From Branchiostoma floridae (taxonomy: Eukaryota > Chordata > Leptocardii > Amphioxiformes > Branchiostomatidae): a stretch of DNA of 64,000 nucleotides. Within the stretch, counting starts at the first letter, position 1; each line of letters begins with the position of its first letter. The stretch is taken from positions 16,352,601-16,416,600 of the forward strand of contig NC_049984.1 in NCBI RefSeq assembly GCF_000003815.2. Reading direction: 5' to 3'. The notes beneath the pieces were generated by a model that saw only the letters and a list, made by a program, of their open reading frames with translations, was not told the DNA's origin and ran no database searches. The translations under genes were made by a program, and so were the position numbers. This document shows, piece by piece, positions 33,263-63,903 of this stretch.

Positions 33263-33593
33263 TTTGCATCATTACATAGACTGTATAGTTGTCTGATTTG
33301 GTCCTACATGTTCCTAGTAGGCAGAATTCTGTATCAATTCATTTAAAAGTTACCAAGAAAAAAATGCAACAAACTGTGGAAAAAAAAAGAATTTTTCTTT
33401 AAAAAAAGGCAATCTTTCAGTTATCCATAAATTCAACACACAATTCCTTTCAGGATTTGGCAAATATTGTGATATTTCCGAATTCTAATTCAAAGTCAAT
33501 GGCACAATTACATCATGTACATGATTCACATTTCGAAACTACAAATTTACAACAATCTGGCCGCAACGCCCTCTTATATACAGTGCATTACTT

Positions 33594-36500
33594 CTAGCAC
33601 TCGTTGGTGGCCTCTAAGACGCCATCCTCCCCAGGTGCTAAGTTCAAGTGTGTTACGATGAAGGCTTGTGTGGGCTGTAAGACCTCCGCCCCTCCCATGT
33701 TGATCTGTACCACACTGTTATCACTCGCCACAAATGTCTGCACCATGCCAGAGGGCGTGGATATACCTATTCCTGTGGGCACCACGCTATCCTGTAGATG
33801 TGCGTCCCCACCCGGCTGAGAGTTCGCAGTCTGTTGGTTTGTCTGGAGCTGTTGTAACGAGTTGTTTCCATTGACACATTCCTGTTCGTTCTGTGGGGTA
33901 CTCTGGCACGCATCGCCCCCTCCTTCACTTTGCAAGTGAGCTTTGATGATATCTAAGTCTGTGTTGGTGGTGTCTGCGGCTTTGCCCTGGTTTTTACGTG
34001 GCCGACCTACGCCTCTTTTCCTCCTGTTACCCACGGCCTCTTTCATGGCAGCCGTCAGCTTCCTGGTTCGCCCGTGCTTGCTCTTCGACACGACAACGTC
34101 GTCTTCGCTGCCCTCGGGTCGACAGCGGTGGTCTCGGAGGTACTTCTCCCTGGCGAAACCTTTTCTACAGGTGTTGCATCTGATGGGGTAGTTGTCAGAG
34201 TGCATGCGCTCGTGCTCCTGTGTGAATAAATAGACAAATAGACTTTCATTACTGAGTCAAGTATATCAAAATGCAAGGACTGTTGGTCTTACAAAACACT
34301 GTTGATCAAAGTCAGTGTGAACAAACTGCCAACAGGTTAAACATACCATTTTCTAAACTTATGTATATCGCATGCTGTAATAGCAGAAAGATAAGTTTAC
34401 ATAGACATAAACTTCAGATATAGAAGGTAAAATGACTGGATAATGTGCATCAAGTGAAAGATATGTAAACTTCAGTGTATGCATAAATGGTCATATGGCA
34501 AACCATTGAAGTTATCTCAAAAACATTGAGCAAAACTGAACAGAAAAACAGCCTTGACTAAAATCACGCTCCTAGCGGCCGGCCCTACAGTTGCCACCAC
34601 CTTGGAGAGTGGGTCAGTAACCCAAGCCAGCGAGAGGTTGTGTAAGCACAGGCCAAACAGAAAGAGAGACTGAACCAAAGTTGCCCACCTGTAAATGTGG
34701 CTTCCTACTGAAGGATTTGCCGCAGTCTTTACACTTGAAGGGCTTGATGCCTGAGTGGGAGATTATGTGAGCCTTCAGCTTGTCCGGCCGATTGAACTCC
34801 TTAGTGCAGCCGGTGTGCGTCTTGAACGGACACTTGTACTTCTTCACGGGGTCGTGGATGAGCATGTGACGTTTCAACTTGTCCTTGCGGTTGAAGGTGG
34901 CGTTGCACTGCGTGCAGCTGTAGGGTTTCTCCCCCGTGTGGATGAGTGCGTGCATCTTCAGGTAGTGCTCTGTCTTGAACCGCTTATCGCACACATTGCA
35001 GACATGGTCGCCCATGGTTCCGTGCGTCGGGAGGTGGCGCCGGAGATACCTCTCACAGGGGAACACTTTGTCGCAGTGCGGGCACGAATAGTTGTGACTG
35101 GACGTGGCGAGGTGGTGGTCCAACGCCTCGGGCGAAGCGTACTTGTTCATGCACTTGGGGCAGCGGAAGTACCTGGGGCCCGGCCGCGGGCCCTGGTTGG
35201 GGTAGAGACTGTGGGAGTACTGGTGCACGCCCAGCTCGTACAGGGAGGGGAACTGTTTGTTGCACATGTGGCAGCGGTACGTCATCTCCTCCTCGTGAGA
35301 CTTGGTGTGCTCCAGGAAGGCCTCCAGGTCGTGGAACATGCTCCCACAGGACTTGGTGATGCACTTGTAGACCTGGAGGTGGGGAACATGTCTGTCAGCT
35401 ACTCAAAAAAAGTTGTGGTCTCACATCCATTCAATTTCTTTTACATGCTTGAACATGTACATTTTGTACATCAAATTTCTGACTTTGTTGCAAAAATGAT
35501 ATCTACAAGAATTTTATTTATTTACCTCATCAGAACTTTCAAATCTGTGAATTTGAATTTATTACAATTTTTGTGAAGTTTTTGCTTTAGCTTCTATACT
35601 ATAGCAACAACAGGTCAGGTCAACAACACTACATTCAAATATCTTGGCAATATGTTACAGTAGTGAGTAGATAGTATCTCATTCTGGTGCAGACTATGTC
35701 AAATCAACTGACATCTTTTGCACCACAATCACACCAAAACTACAGAGCTCAGGCCTGAAGAGTGACAGGGGTGCAAAAGATGTTGGTTCACTTGAAGATA
35801 AGCTTGCCTCCATATACCTTAGCCTGTTAGTATTTCTTACTAAAGACGAACTTCTAGCAACAATTCTATTGGTCAGGCCTCTCAAGGAGGCTCAAGGGCA
35901 ATAGTTACATGCATATTATTTTATTGAAATCCCTACCTGTTGGTTTTTGTGCTGAGTCATGTGAGACTTTAGCTGGAAGTAGGTTTTGAAGGTAGCCTGG
36001 CAGTAATGGCACTGGTACGAGTTGTTGATGATGACCTTGATCTCATCGGACTCTGCTGTCTCATCTTTGGCACTGTCACTCTCCTTGGAATCGTCATCCC
36101 CCATGTCTCCATTCCCCTTGTCCTCTGTGTGGAGAAAATACTATGTACTAGTTTGTTTGCTTTGCATGATTGTTAAAATTGCCTGATGGTTGAAGGCATA
36201 ACATATTTTTACGATTTTGCATTGCTGCATGTGACAGACATGGGCAGGGCAATGGGATTGGTCCATTCCAATAAAAATCTGTTTCTTACTCTATACTCTA
36301 ATGTCCATTTCCCCAAATGGGTACTTACCTTGTTCTGGAAGGTTGCTCCCAACATTCTCTGCGGGAGCCACCACGGAATCCCCGTTCTGATCCTCTAGTG
36401 CCTTCTCCACGATGATGGGGTTCTTGGGCAGGGTACAGGCTGTGCCTGATGGCCACACCTTAACGACCATTGACACAGATAACCATGGTCTGTAGAAANN

Positions 36501-39500
36501 NNNNNNNNNNNNNNNNNNNNNNNNNNNNNNNNNNNNNNNNNNNNNNNNNNNNNNNNNNNNNNNNNNNNNNNNNNNNNNNNNNNNNNNNNNNNNNNNNNTA
36601 ACTTTAGCATTATGGAGAACCCATTTTCCAGGTACTGTACATCTAGCAATCATTATGTTTTATTTTCCAGTTCTCAAGGTGCAAATTTATGACACTCTAA
36701 ATATGCATTTCAATCTATTACCACTGTACATTAGAATTGCTTCAACTACCACACAGGGATAAACAAGTCCACTAGCCCTATTGTCCAGGGCAAGTGAAAG
36801 TGCTGTTCGGGCAAGTGCATGTCCGATCGGGCATTGATTTTAGTGCAATTTTGATATACTTGTTACTTTTTACAGTCATGACATCAAGCACTTGTCTACA
36901 GAGAATACCATTGCTGGAAGTAAAAATGCATATACTAGTAACAGTGACATTTGAATTTTGGGCAAGTGAAAAATTGGTTCGGGCAAGTACATTTTTTATG
37001 TGCTTGCCCGATAGGACAAGTGGATTTTAGAAAACTTGTTCAACCCTGACCACATACAACACTGCAAAGACATTTAGTGCTTGCCGATATAGATGGATCA
37101 GATTCTACAGTACTTTTTTTACTGTACAGTTTCCCAAGATTGCCTAAACTGAAGAAAACACATAGAAGACGACCCACTACCTTGTGTGTTTGCATGTGCT
37201 TCTTCACGTTAGACTTCTGCGCGAACGCCCGTCCGCACACGATACACTGGAACGGCTTCTCTCCCGTGTGGCTGCGGATGTGCTGCTGGAGGTCAAAGTT
37301 CTTGGAGAACATCTTGTCGCAGTACGTGCACTTCAGCTTCCCCTGTTTCTTTGCCCCGCCCTGGCCGCCTCCCCCTGACTTGGAGCGACGTTTGGGAGTG
37401 CTCTGCGACACGTTCTGAATCTGTACGTCGGTGATGATATTGATGTTGTTGGGAACTGGGGGATTTTTCGCAGGTGACGCTCTCATCGGTACTGGTTGTT
37501 GCGGCATCATCACATGTTGTTGTTGTTGCTGTTGTTGTGGCTCTGCTACACGGACTGTCACTGGTTGTACCTGGGCAACAACAGATACATGATGTAATAA
37601 CTGCAGCCATGTGTATACTATGTTAAATAGTATGTTTATCAGTATGTAAAACCCTATTGTTGTGCCTGACCTAGTGAATTGCTTCATACTGTGCCTCTTT
37701 CTTTGGCAAATCTTGTAAGAATCTTTAATAGCTACAAACTTACGTTTGCGCAAATTATTATCTTCTAATGACCTGTAGTAATTAGAAAATGATTGCTTTC
37801 ATCTAATTACAAAAAAATCCTAATAACTATATATCATTAGAAGATATCAATTTGTGCAAACGTGAGTTTGTAGCTATCATCATTATGCACATGACAAACA
37901 TAGTTTCACTGCAGTGGTATGTTCCAAAGTGCTGTATTTTCTCATAGAAAAAAAATAATAGTACGGTCAATAAAACCTGATAAAGTCATCCATATGGTAA
38001 AAAAAATCAGATTTACAATTCTTTCATACCAATCTATTTTTTTTTTTTATTCTGTTTTCTTTAGCCAGGGTGACCCAACTCAGTGTAAGAAAGTCACCTC
38101 TTTACAGTGGGGCCCTAGATTACACAAAGTACATGTCATATCGACAATACATAACATACAAATAATATATACAAAAGACCGTTATCCATAATCATTCCGG
38201 TCGTGAGGTCAGAGGTCAATGTTCGTTGCGGCTCCATTCTTTCTTAATTCATTAATGAGAGAACAATGGAAGGTCAAAATGCCAATTTAGCCAGGTGAAA
38301 TACCATAAGATACTAGAGCAAAAGTTATGGCTACCTGAAAGGTCTGTCCAGGTATGGTAGAGGTGAGGACAGCAGTGTTCACACTGTTCATCCCCTGCAG
38401 ACTGGTGCTGGGCATGGGGCGGGGCTGCGACACCTGAGAACACAACAGGTGAGTTAGCACTTTCACCTGGACATTGTGTATCAAAACTTGTGTAAAAATA
38501 CAATATCTCCATTAGACTTGGGACCAAGGCTAACATTTCTTGAATTGAGTGGTAGGTTACAAGCTCAGGGTATACTGTAAAATGGGAGTTCTCAAATTCC
38601 CCTTCCCCTTCAACATTGAAACCCTGCATGGGTTTTACAGTTGGACTGCAAACGTTAAGGAATGCAACCCTTTTTAGTAGAATGCATGTTTGGTGAGTAA
38701 CACAGCTGGTATTCAATCTCATGACTTCTTGGTCCAGAAGCAGGGTGAACTGTACTACACATGCTACTGAATGTCTGTTCTTTAGATATCAAACCATAAC
38801 ATAATATCATTAATCCCACTCAAATCACACTCAAATGTTCCATAGAAGCATACATAGTCCGGTGGTCAGCGACACTGCCTCTGGAAGTAGAAGCTGTGAG
38901 TTCAGCTCTGTTGGTCACCAGACATTCACACTACTGGAAAGGGTTGCAGTCCTTAGGACAGGATGTTAACCTGTGGTCCCCTGTTCACTGTGATTGTAGA
39001 AAAGAGCTAGGGGAATTTCAACAATGAACCTAGTACCTGCAAATACTGTACATACCGTCTGTCTACTTTCTTACAACCAGTGGAAGAGTAGCTCTTCAGT
39101 GAGCGAAACTAGATCGATATAAGTTTCACTTTTACTTTCCTTACCTGAGCTTGCATGAATGGTCCAGACACCTGAACGTTCCCGCTGTGCATGGACTGGT
39201 TGGGACTGGTCTGGATGGTCATGGTCTGGTCCATACTGGACAGGGTGGTCATCAGGATCTCGTCAGCGTTCAGCACCATGTTCTGACTCATGTGTGCCAG
39301 GGGGGAGGGGGGCACCGCGCTGTAAGCCGCTGCCACCGCTGGGACCGGGGTCTGAAAGGTAATGTTTTAGTTATTTCTTTCAGTTTCCTTTTTCTTTTAC
39401 AATGATAGCTCTCTCATCAGTGACTAAGCACAGATTACCAGAGAAGCCATGAGTACACATATACAAACAAGACAACAGTATATATGCATGGGAAGCAAAT

Positions 39501-42500
39501 TACTAAATCATTATCCATACTTGCATAACCGTGCCAGGTTGCAAGGCTTGGAGTTAAGACTAATTAGTAATAAGAGGTCTACTCTTTTGCACAGTGTTTG
39601 GAATGTATGGATGGAGCAGATTTTACATGTAGCAGAAGTGAATTCCAGCTCATTGCACCTCAATAAGCAAATGTCCTGACTTTTGGCAATCGCAAAGATT
39701 GGTTCAGGTGTTGTTTTTTTTAATGGCTCAGCCAAGCGAGGACAAAAATAACGGAACAGTCTGCAACTCACATCCTCCAAATATCACTGGACTGTGGTAG
39801 GCTCAAATGCTGGCAAGACTTCATCCTTTCATAACACAGTGATATTTCAAGGCACCTTCATTTCACTTTAAACAGGCCTTAGGCAGTTTACAGGTAGATC
39901 AACCTGTGTGTCGTAACACACTGTATGTGAACCAGGAATTATTATCACAGTGTGGGACAAAAAGGTATCAAACGGATTTCTCCAGCTTTTAATTTTTCCG
40001 TCCCACTCATTGTCTGAGAGCCGATGTTGTTGATTCTCGCTGTTTCATTTGTCATTTCGTAAGCTTGCAAAGATACATTTTCACTGGTTTTAAGTCATGA
40101 AGCCCAGATTTTTTGGACACATAGGATGACATTTTTGTCTATTCCAATAAGCAAATTTCCATCCCAAGACAGGTCCAGGAAACAGTCCTAGTATAAATCT
40201 GGGCAAATGACATCAATGTCTGCCTAATCATAAAAAAAAGAAACCAAATTTCAATGTATGTCTAATCATAGAAAAGAAACCAAATTCTGTATACCCTCAT
40301 TCCACTAGCACGGTGCTCTTGCCACACTCTGCGACCAAAAAATTTGACAGATTGCTCAACGAATTTTATAGAAAAAGAACAAATCTCTTTATGCTTTGTG
40401 CATTTTGCTGTTTTTTCAGTCACACTTTTAAATTTTGCATGATAGCAAGAATGAAATCAAGGTTACACACATCCCTCTTAGGTCGCAGTGCAGCGCAATC
40501 AACGTCTTGTGAAATGGGGCCTTATGATTAGCAATATACAGTTACTGAGTTAGCAACTTTTCTAACCCTGCCCTTACCATGTTGCTGACCATGCTGACGG
40601 GCTGCCTGTTGAGCCCGTGGTGTGGGAGGGAGGTGGTGAAGGCGCTCTGGTTAGGGTTAGATCCCGGGGGAGGAACCACCTGTGTGTGATGTATAAAACA
40701 AAACGTTAAGTATACATTCAAGTATACACCTTCTGCTAGTTGAAACACAGGGTAAGGGCATAGAGGATCTAAATTACAGTATAGGGGCCCCCTATGCTCA
40801 ACTGCACTGTCGAGAACCTTAAGGTGCGCTTCCACCGCACCTGTGTCAAGCTTGCGTCACTGCAGGGTTCGAAAGATACTCAACGAATGTCAGAGATAAA
40901 AAACGAATTTTCTTTCTTTTTGTGTATTTGGTCGTCTTCTAAGTCATGATTTTATGTATTACACAATATCTAAATTATACAAAATCGGAGAAAATACTAA
41001 AACAGTGACATAGTGAACGAACCCCACAGTGACGCAAGCTTGACACAAGTGCGGTGGGAGCGCACCTTTAGATTGCATTTGTCAGAACCAGTATGCTTGG
41101 CTAAAAATGCAAGCAGAGCAAAGTCGCATTGCACTTGAAAAACATAATGCTTCACCTCCCTTGAGGATGACTTTGACAAGCTAGACATTGCCATACACTT
41201 GTGGAGAAGCCATTGTTGCTTTAAACTCTTTATACCAGTTGGTGATCTGAATATCACCACACCGGTAGGACCACTGCCCAGCTTCTTATCCATGGTCAAA
41301 AGGAAGAGGCTGCAGTGGTTTGGACATGTATTTAGATGGAAAGGAACACAATCCTACAAGGAAAAGCAGAAGGAATGCGACCCCGCCAAACATGGATCAG
41401 CGATGTAAAGGAGTGGTCAGGAAGGACGACAACCCAGCTGACCATAATGGCTGTAGACTGTTACTGTGTTAGAAGTGGAAAACCTTTTTCAACAGACAGA
41501 CTGGCCCTATGGCTACCAGCTATGGGACTGAGTGAGAGAGAGTGAGTGAGATCTGAATGTAGATACAGATGAACCTACAGACCTGACGTACTGGCTGCTG
41601 TTGGGGCATGGGCTGGCAGTGTTCCCTTTTGTGGCTCATGAAGGTGGGCAGGCTGGTGAACTGTTTCTTACACTTCCCACACTGGAACACGTCTTCATCA
41701 TCACCTGGAGCAACAATATCGTCTGGTCACTGCCAATTGTTCAACCATGTAACAGTGGAGTTCAAGCACTGCCAAACTGTGGTTAGGATTTAGCAATTCT
41801 CACTGCCAAGTCCCGGGATTGATTCCCAGTGTGGGAACCAATGAAACAACCAGAGGGGCGAGTAGAACCGAAAGAAACAACATCCCGACTCAGCCGGATC
41901 ACAAATCCAAAGTGCAAACCACAACGCCAAAAGCTCAAAGCTGTTGGCATGGTCAGTTTGGCAGCACTTGAACCCCACTGTTACAACCATCTAACTCCAA
42001 TGAGCATTACATACAACATAATCGCTGAATGAATTACAATTGCTAGAGCACTCAAAGTGGTAGAGCATAATCAGTCAGTACATCCTACTGATTCGTTCCT
42101 GTCTAGTGCAAAACAAAGGAAAGTGAAGTCATCATTTTACAGTAAAAGGTTACAGCAAAAATTACGATAATATGACTACTGCAAACATATCAAGAGTTAC
42201 AGTACCTGGCCCTGCTGTTGGCTCAGCCACCTGACCCTGCTGGGAGTCCAGAAGGGACTGAACAGCCAGTGCTGTCTGGTTGTCCATCGTTACTGCAAAA
42301 CGGGTACAGGTATAATACATGGTGAGGACTTACTGTTACCGTATAATCTTTTATTTTACTTCACCATTAGAGAGGGATGGAGGTTTTTGCAATGGTCTAA
42401 AAAAATCCTGTAGTACAGTACTGCTAGTGGCAGATGATATGTGCATTGTATCTCACTATCTGTGCAGTGTTGACTTGCCTGGTATATTAAATCAAAGAGA

Positions 42501-43566
42501 AAATCAAACATGGTTTTGCTCCTCACTTGAAACTACTAGTGGAAGACAGGACTTACATTAGTAATCTCCAGGCAGATTTACCTGTGGTAATAGATAGTTG
42601 GCCAAAGGGAGTCATCAGTTACTGGGAGCCAAACACACCTGTGGCTGGCTTCACTCCCCTGGAAGCTTTTGATACTATCTTATGCTATCATAGGATCTGC
42701 TTGGAGATTAACATCCATTAGAAGAGAGTTGATTTCCCTTGTCTTAAGTTCCTAATTCTTTTCGAGTTACATTGCCTCAACTCAATAATCTTTTAATTTT
42801 TTTTGCTCCACATAATCCTCAAATATCATTTTATTTTTTTCGTTACAGAGGCAGTCCCTATATATCAAACAGAAGGTGCTTGTTGGGCCAAGAAGCTTGA
42901 AACACCAGCCTTCATGGCCTTTATTGACATGTGGACACCCCCGCGAAATTTCGGACAATGGATCAATCCGTAAACAGGATTTTTGGTAGACAGGGTAGCC
43001 ATCTTGTTCAGAAATAGAAACAGCAATTGGGTTCTTCCCTAGCCAAAGAAATCGCCATCAATTCCGTTTACCGACAACTTGCGGTGTAACCACTGTCTTG
43101 GGAAAGTGAAAGGAGATTGGCACGTCTTTGATTTTGGCGAAAGTTTTGCGGACGGAACTCCGATTGGACGGCGAAAGAAAGACGCTTTTCTAATTAACGG
43201 CCACACCCGGCAGTTCTTGGTCCAACAGCACCCTTTATGTCAAACAAATCTTTATAAAATAACTTTCTATGCCCTCCCAACCAACTGGACATACAAGTAC
43301 AACTTAAACATTGAATCTAGGACAAGTTCATTACAGTTGTAGAGTGCAAATAAAGCCAAGCTAGACAAAGGAAGAAATTTGATCGCCATTTTGTTGGCTG
43401 TGCCAGCACCCCCTTGGAATGGGGGTTTTTGCCAAAGGCACTTTTCTTGCCATAAAACTGTGATCAAAACGGTACAGATGAACAAATAAGGAACACATTT
43501 TATTGAGGAATAGTCAGAGATGAGTTAAAACTTACCTGTTAGCGCGTCAAATAAGGATTGCGCCAT
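33594..43566 (-). CDS. ZNF341: ZNF341 orthologue, C2H2 zinc-finger transcription factor (11 exons)
   Basis: Exons on the - strand: 43566-43536, 42292-42206, 41704-41583, 40679-40578, 39351-39145, 38433-38335, 37570-37181, 36458-36329, 36124-35937, 35372-34689, 34217-33594. All joins keep phase and give 887 residues (human about 854, recalled). The N-terminus [10 protein letters not shown] then [14 protein letters not shown] matches vertebrate ZNF341. There are 13 fingers: one in exon 3, two in exon 7, one in exon 9, eight in exon 10 (the last split by intron 10) and a C-terminal C2HC finger. A PSPLAHM segment in exon 5 and a Q-run in exon 7 are linkers. In mammals ZNF341 binds the STAT3 and STAT1 promoters and is needed for immune regulation; the target here is unknown. 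The tail after the last finger has an [10 protein letters not shown]-hook-like motif, then a non-basic region. It is divergent to ZNF236. Introns contain a MITE trio, a LINE fragment and a sequence gap. Confidence 0.95.
34567..34656. repeat. Right arm of the inverted repeat around ZNF341 exon 11
   Basis: Reverse complement of 32748-32835 with about 15 percent differences, in ZNF341 intron 10. Ends CGCTCCTAGCGGCCGGCC and CGAGAGGTTGTGTAAGCAC are the best matched parts. Confidence 0.8.
34689..35372 (-). CDS. ZNF341: ZNF341 exon 10: eight-finger array
   Basis: The largest finger exon (228 codons). In order: an atypical finger with CITKSC, then CHMC, CPKC (longer spacing TSSH), CPHC with [24 protein letters not shown] with [13 protein letters not shown], a long CPFKTHTGC finger with NRPDKLKAH, and CKDC whose His pair is completed by exon 11 (EHERMH). 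The order and even the odd-spaced fingers match mammalian ZNF341, the main reason for the orthology call. Confidence 0.95.
36499..36598. other. Assembly gap (100 N) in ZNF341 intron 7
   Basis: Exactly 100 unknown bases about 40 bases upstream of the acceptor of exon 8. The flanking acceptor (GTCGTTAAG) is weak in pyrimidines, but the exon reads VWPSGTA as expected after the HK end of exon 7, as in vertebrates. Confidence 0.99.
36754..37048. mobile_element. hAT-like MITE, GGGCAAGTG subterminal type
   Basis: A 295-bp element in ZNF341 intron 7. Left end CAGGGATAAACAAGTCCACT; right end inverse CAGGGTTGAACAAGTTTTCT. Flanked by ACCACA on both sides (6 bp; 5 bp if the terminal A belongs to the element). 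GGGCAAGT occurs about six times in both orientations near the ends. Non-coding. Confidence 0.8.
40822..41067. mobile_element. MITE with 50-bp inverted ends and TTA target duplication
   Basis: Left AGGTGCGCTTCCACCGCACC then TGTGTCAAGCTTGCGTCACT pairs with the inverse at 41019-41067; the arms are about 50 bp with five or six mismatches. TTA flanks both sides (40819-40821, 41068-41070), as in PIF/Harbinger-type insertions. Non-coding, in ZNF341 intron 3. Confidence 0.88.
41292..41545 (+). pseudogene. LINE reverse-transcriptase C-terminal fragment
   Basis: One frame gives [13 protein letters not shown] and another, shifted near 41345, gives [19 protein letters not shown] followed by TTQL. This order is typical of the end of non-LTR retrotransposon polymerase proteins (the WFGH and GRP-type segments). 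It lacks the catalytic domain, has at least one frameshift, and lies antisense in ZNF341 intron 3. Confidence 0.75.
41744..41990. repeat. Inverted-repeat element with GTAACAGTGGAGTTCAAGC ends
   Basis: ACCATGTAACAGTGGAGTTC then AAGCACTGCCAAACTG at 41744-41779 pairs with the inverse at 41954-41990. The interior has a GGGATTGATTCCC palindrome that faintly resembles a tRNA B-box, but no tRNA can be folded from it by eye. It begins 40 bases upstream of ZNF341 exon 3. Confidence 0.75.
42562..42710. mobile_element. MITE with TAATCTCC ends, relative of 20281-20392
   Basis: Begins TAATCTCCAGGCAGAT and ends ATCTGCTTGGAGATTA, perfect over the outer 8 bases, consistent with a TA target duplication. It shares its right 50 bases with the element at 20281. 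In ZNF341 intron 1. Confidence 0.78.
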
Positions 43567-43569
43567 CTT
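43560..43569 (-). promoter_or_regulatory. YY1-like AAGATGGCGC motif at the ZNF341 start codon
   Basis: The ATG of ZNF341 lies within AAGATGGCGC, close to the YY1 consensus AAGATGGCGGC, which in vertebrates often overlaps start codons just downstream of transcription starts. Confidence 0.5.
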
Positions 43570-45347
43570 TGCCGCTTGGTTTTGGCTCGGCTCGCTCGGG
43601 CAAACGACGGCCTTGCCTTGTGATGGCTGGAGGCGCAAAGCACGCCGGGAAATTGTGGAGCTTTGTGGTTCAGGGTCCTTGCTTTCGTCCAAGCAGAGGT
43701 TTAACGCTCTGAGTTTTTACGTCTTTCTGTGCGTTTTTATCAGGCTTTCCTATTTCTAGGGTTTTCTCTCTGTCAGCTAGGCAAATCTGACAATATAGCA
43801 CGGAACAGAAAAATGACAGAAAATGCCTAAAATTACGTCAAAATTAGCCGGAGCCAAATTCTGCTTTGAGAGCATTCGTTCAAGAGTAACGTTAGCTTTC
43901 TGCCATTTGTTTTCTCTTTATGATTGAAAAAAAAAACATGAAAAAACAAGTGGAAAAACAAACAACTGCATCGAAGTTGGCTTACGAGTTTAATAGCGCA
44001 TACGATCATGTCCGAATTGATCAACATTTCTGTTTGGCCAACTTCTTATTTGGGGGGCCGTCGGACCTGCAAAGAATATGACATGTCGACCTCTCGATCA
44101 ATATGAAAACTTTTAATTAAAAGAGGTAGATCTGCTGCTAAAACATAAAACTGTCTGCTAGTTATCAGGTAGATTCAGCTATAAGAAGACAATTGATTTT
44201 GATAGGCGTCACTGAGACGTTTAATAGGCAAGATCTTGACAGGAAACGATTCGCTGACCGAATTTATTCTTGAGACCGGTGTGCAAATGTCTTATCTTAG
44301 CGGAATAACGTTAAATGTACTTTGCCAAATGCCATAGCTGTATAGACTTCTGTACTGTATCCGCCAAAAAGCATTGGCAACTCGACAAAAACGATTTGCT
44401 GACTGCGTTGACTGTCAAGAACTACAGTCGTAATGAAATGAAAATCGATTTTCAACGGATCAATGATGAAGTCATTAGAGTACGGATGTTAGTTTCTTTC
44501 CCCAAGAATTTTACAAATACAAAATGTGATGACAATCAATTAAATAGTATCTAAGTTAATTATCAACTGTTTGGGAGGTACGAATTCCGTTCAGTTTGAA
44601 TTGGTTTTATATAGAAATGTCACAGAGAGGTAACTTGAATTTGTACAAGATGGCACATTTGTACAAGAAGGTAATTTCTATCCGGATATTTTATTTTTTC
44701 CCCATCTCTCAAGTTCCGTTTCTTCCTTACTTTATTCACCTTTTCTTCATTTTCTTCTTTCTTTCTTCTTTCTTTGTATATTCATCTATCTATCTATCTA
44801 TCTTTTCCTTAAATTCCTTTCAAAATATTGGGTCGAACTGTCAGGCAGGCGTGCTAGCAAACACGCGTATTAATAAAGGACCTTCTTGGTCAGTCTTGTG
44901 GTGAAACCCTTGGTCAGTAAATTACAAGATTACAAGGAATAACATCTAAAAGTACGTAGAAAATTAAACTCTTTGTAGTGCAAACTTTAACTTGAGAAGA
45001 TGAAATCTGCAGTTCTAATATATATTTGATTAATGTTGGTGAAATATGAGACTTCCCGCCACTTTCTTCAAAAATTCAAATGACGGCTCACATCAACACG
45101 GAATAGATTAGCGGAAAGTATTTGATTATTCTGTACCTAATCAAGCTAAGTTTATGCAAATAACATCACATTAAAATTGAAATGTTTATTTCAAAACGAT
45201 TTTTATAGTATTAGGGTAGTACGAATTTATGGTGTTCTTCTAATGTTTTATTTGTTTTACATATTACTTGTAGCGTTGTGATGCGGTTTCCTTTCAGCGC
45301 GATGATGGCAGCCTCGTTCTGAGACAACCGAAGCCGAATCCTGTTTA
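43570..45347. other. Divergent promoter interval between ZNF341 and ZNF236
   Basis: About 1.8 kb separates the two start codons. GC content is raised close to each gene and low in the middle, where a TTCTT/TATC simple repeat lies at about 44745-44805. Short frames here have no domains. No third gene is evident, so the interval probably holds two separate or shared promoters. Confidence 0.6.
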
Positions 45348-45357
45348 CCGCCATCTT
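45348..45357 (-). promoter_or_regulatory. YY1-like AAGATGGCGG motif upstream of ZNF236
   Basis: CCGCCATCTT is the inverse of the YY1 consensus and sits 33 bases before the ZNF236 start codon, in the presumed 5' UTR. Confidence 0.5.
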
Positions 45358-45389
45358 GGTTTATGTTGTTGCACTGAAAGTACCGCCAA

Positions 45390-63903
<18,514 letters not shown>

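Noticed and set aside
34755-35576. 273-codon + strand frame antisense to the ZNF341 finger exon
   Set aside because: Shadow of finger-coding DNA on the opposite strand; Leu/Val/Arg-rich low-complexity translation with no domain.
41790-41870. tRNA-like B-box (GGGATTGATTCCC) as sign of a tRNA gene or SINE
   Set aside because: No A-box at the right distance and no cloverleaf by eye; the palindrome lies inside an inverted-repeat element.
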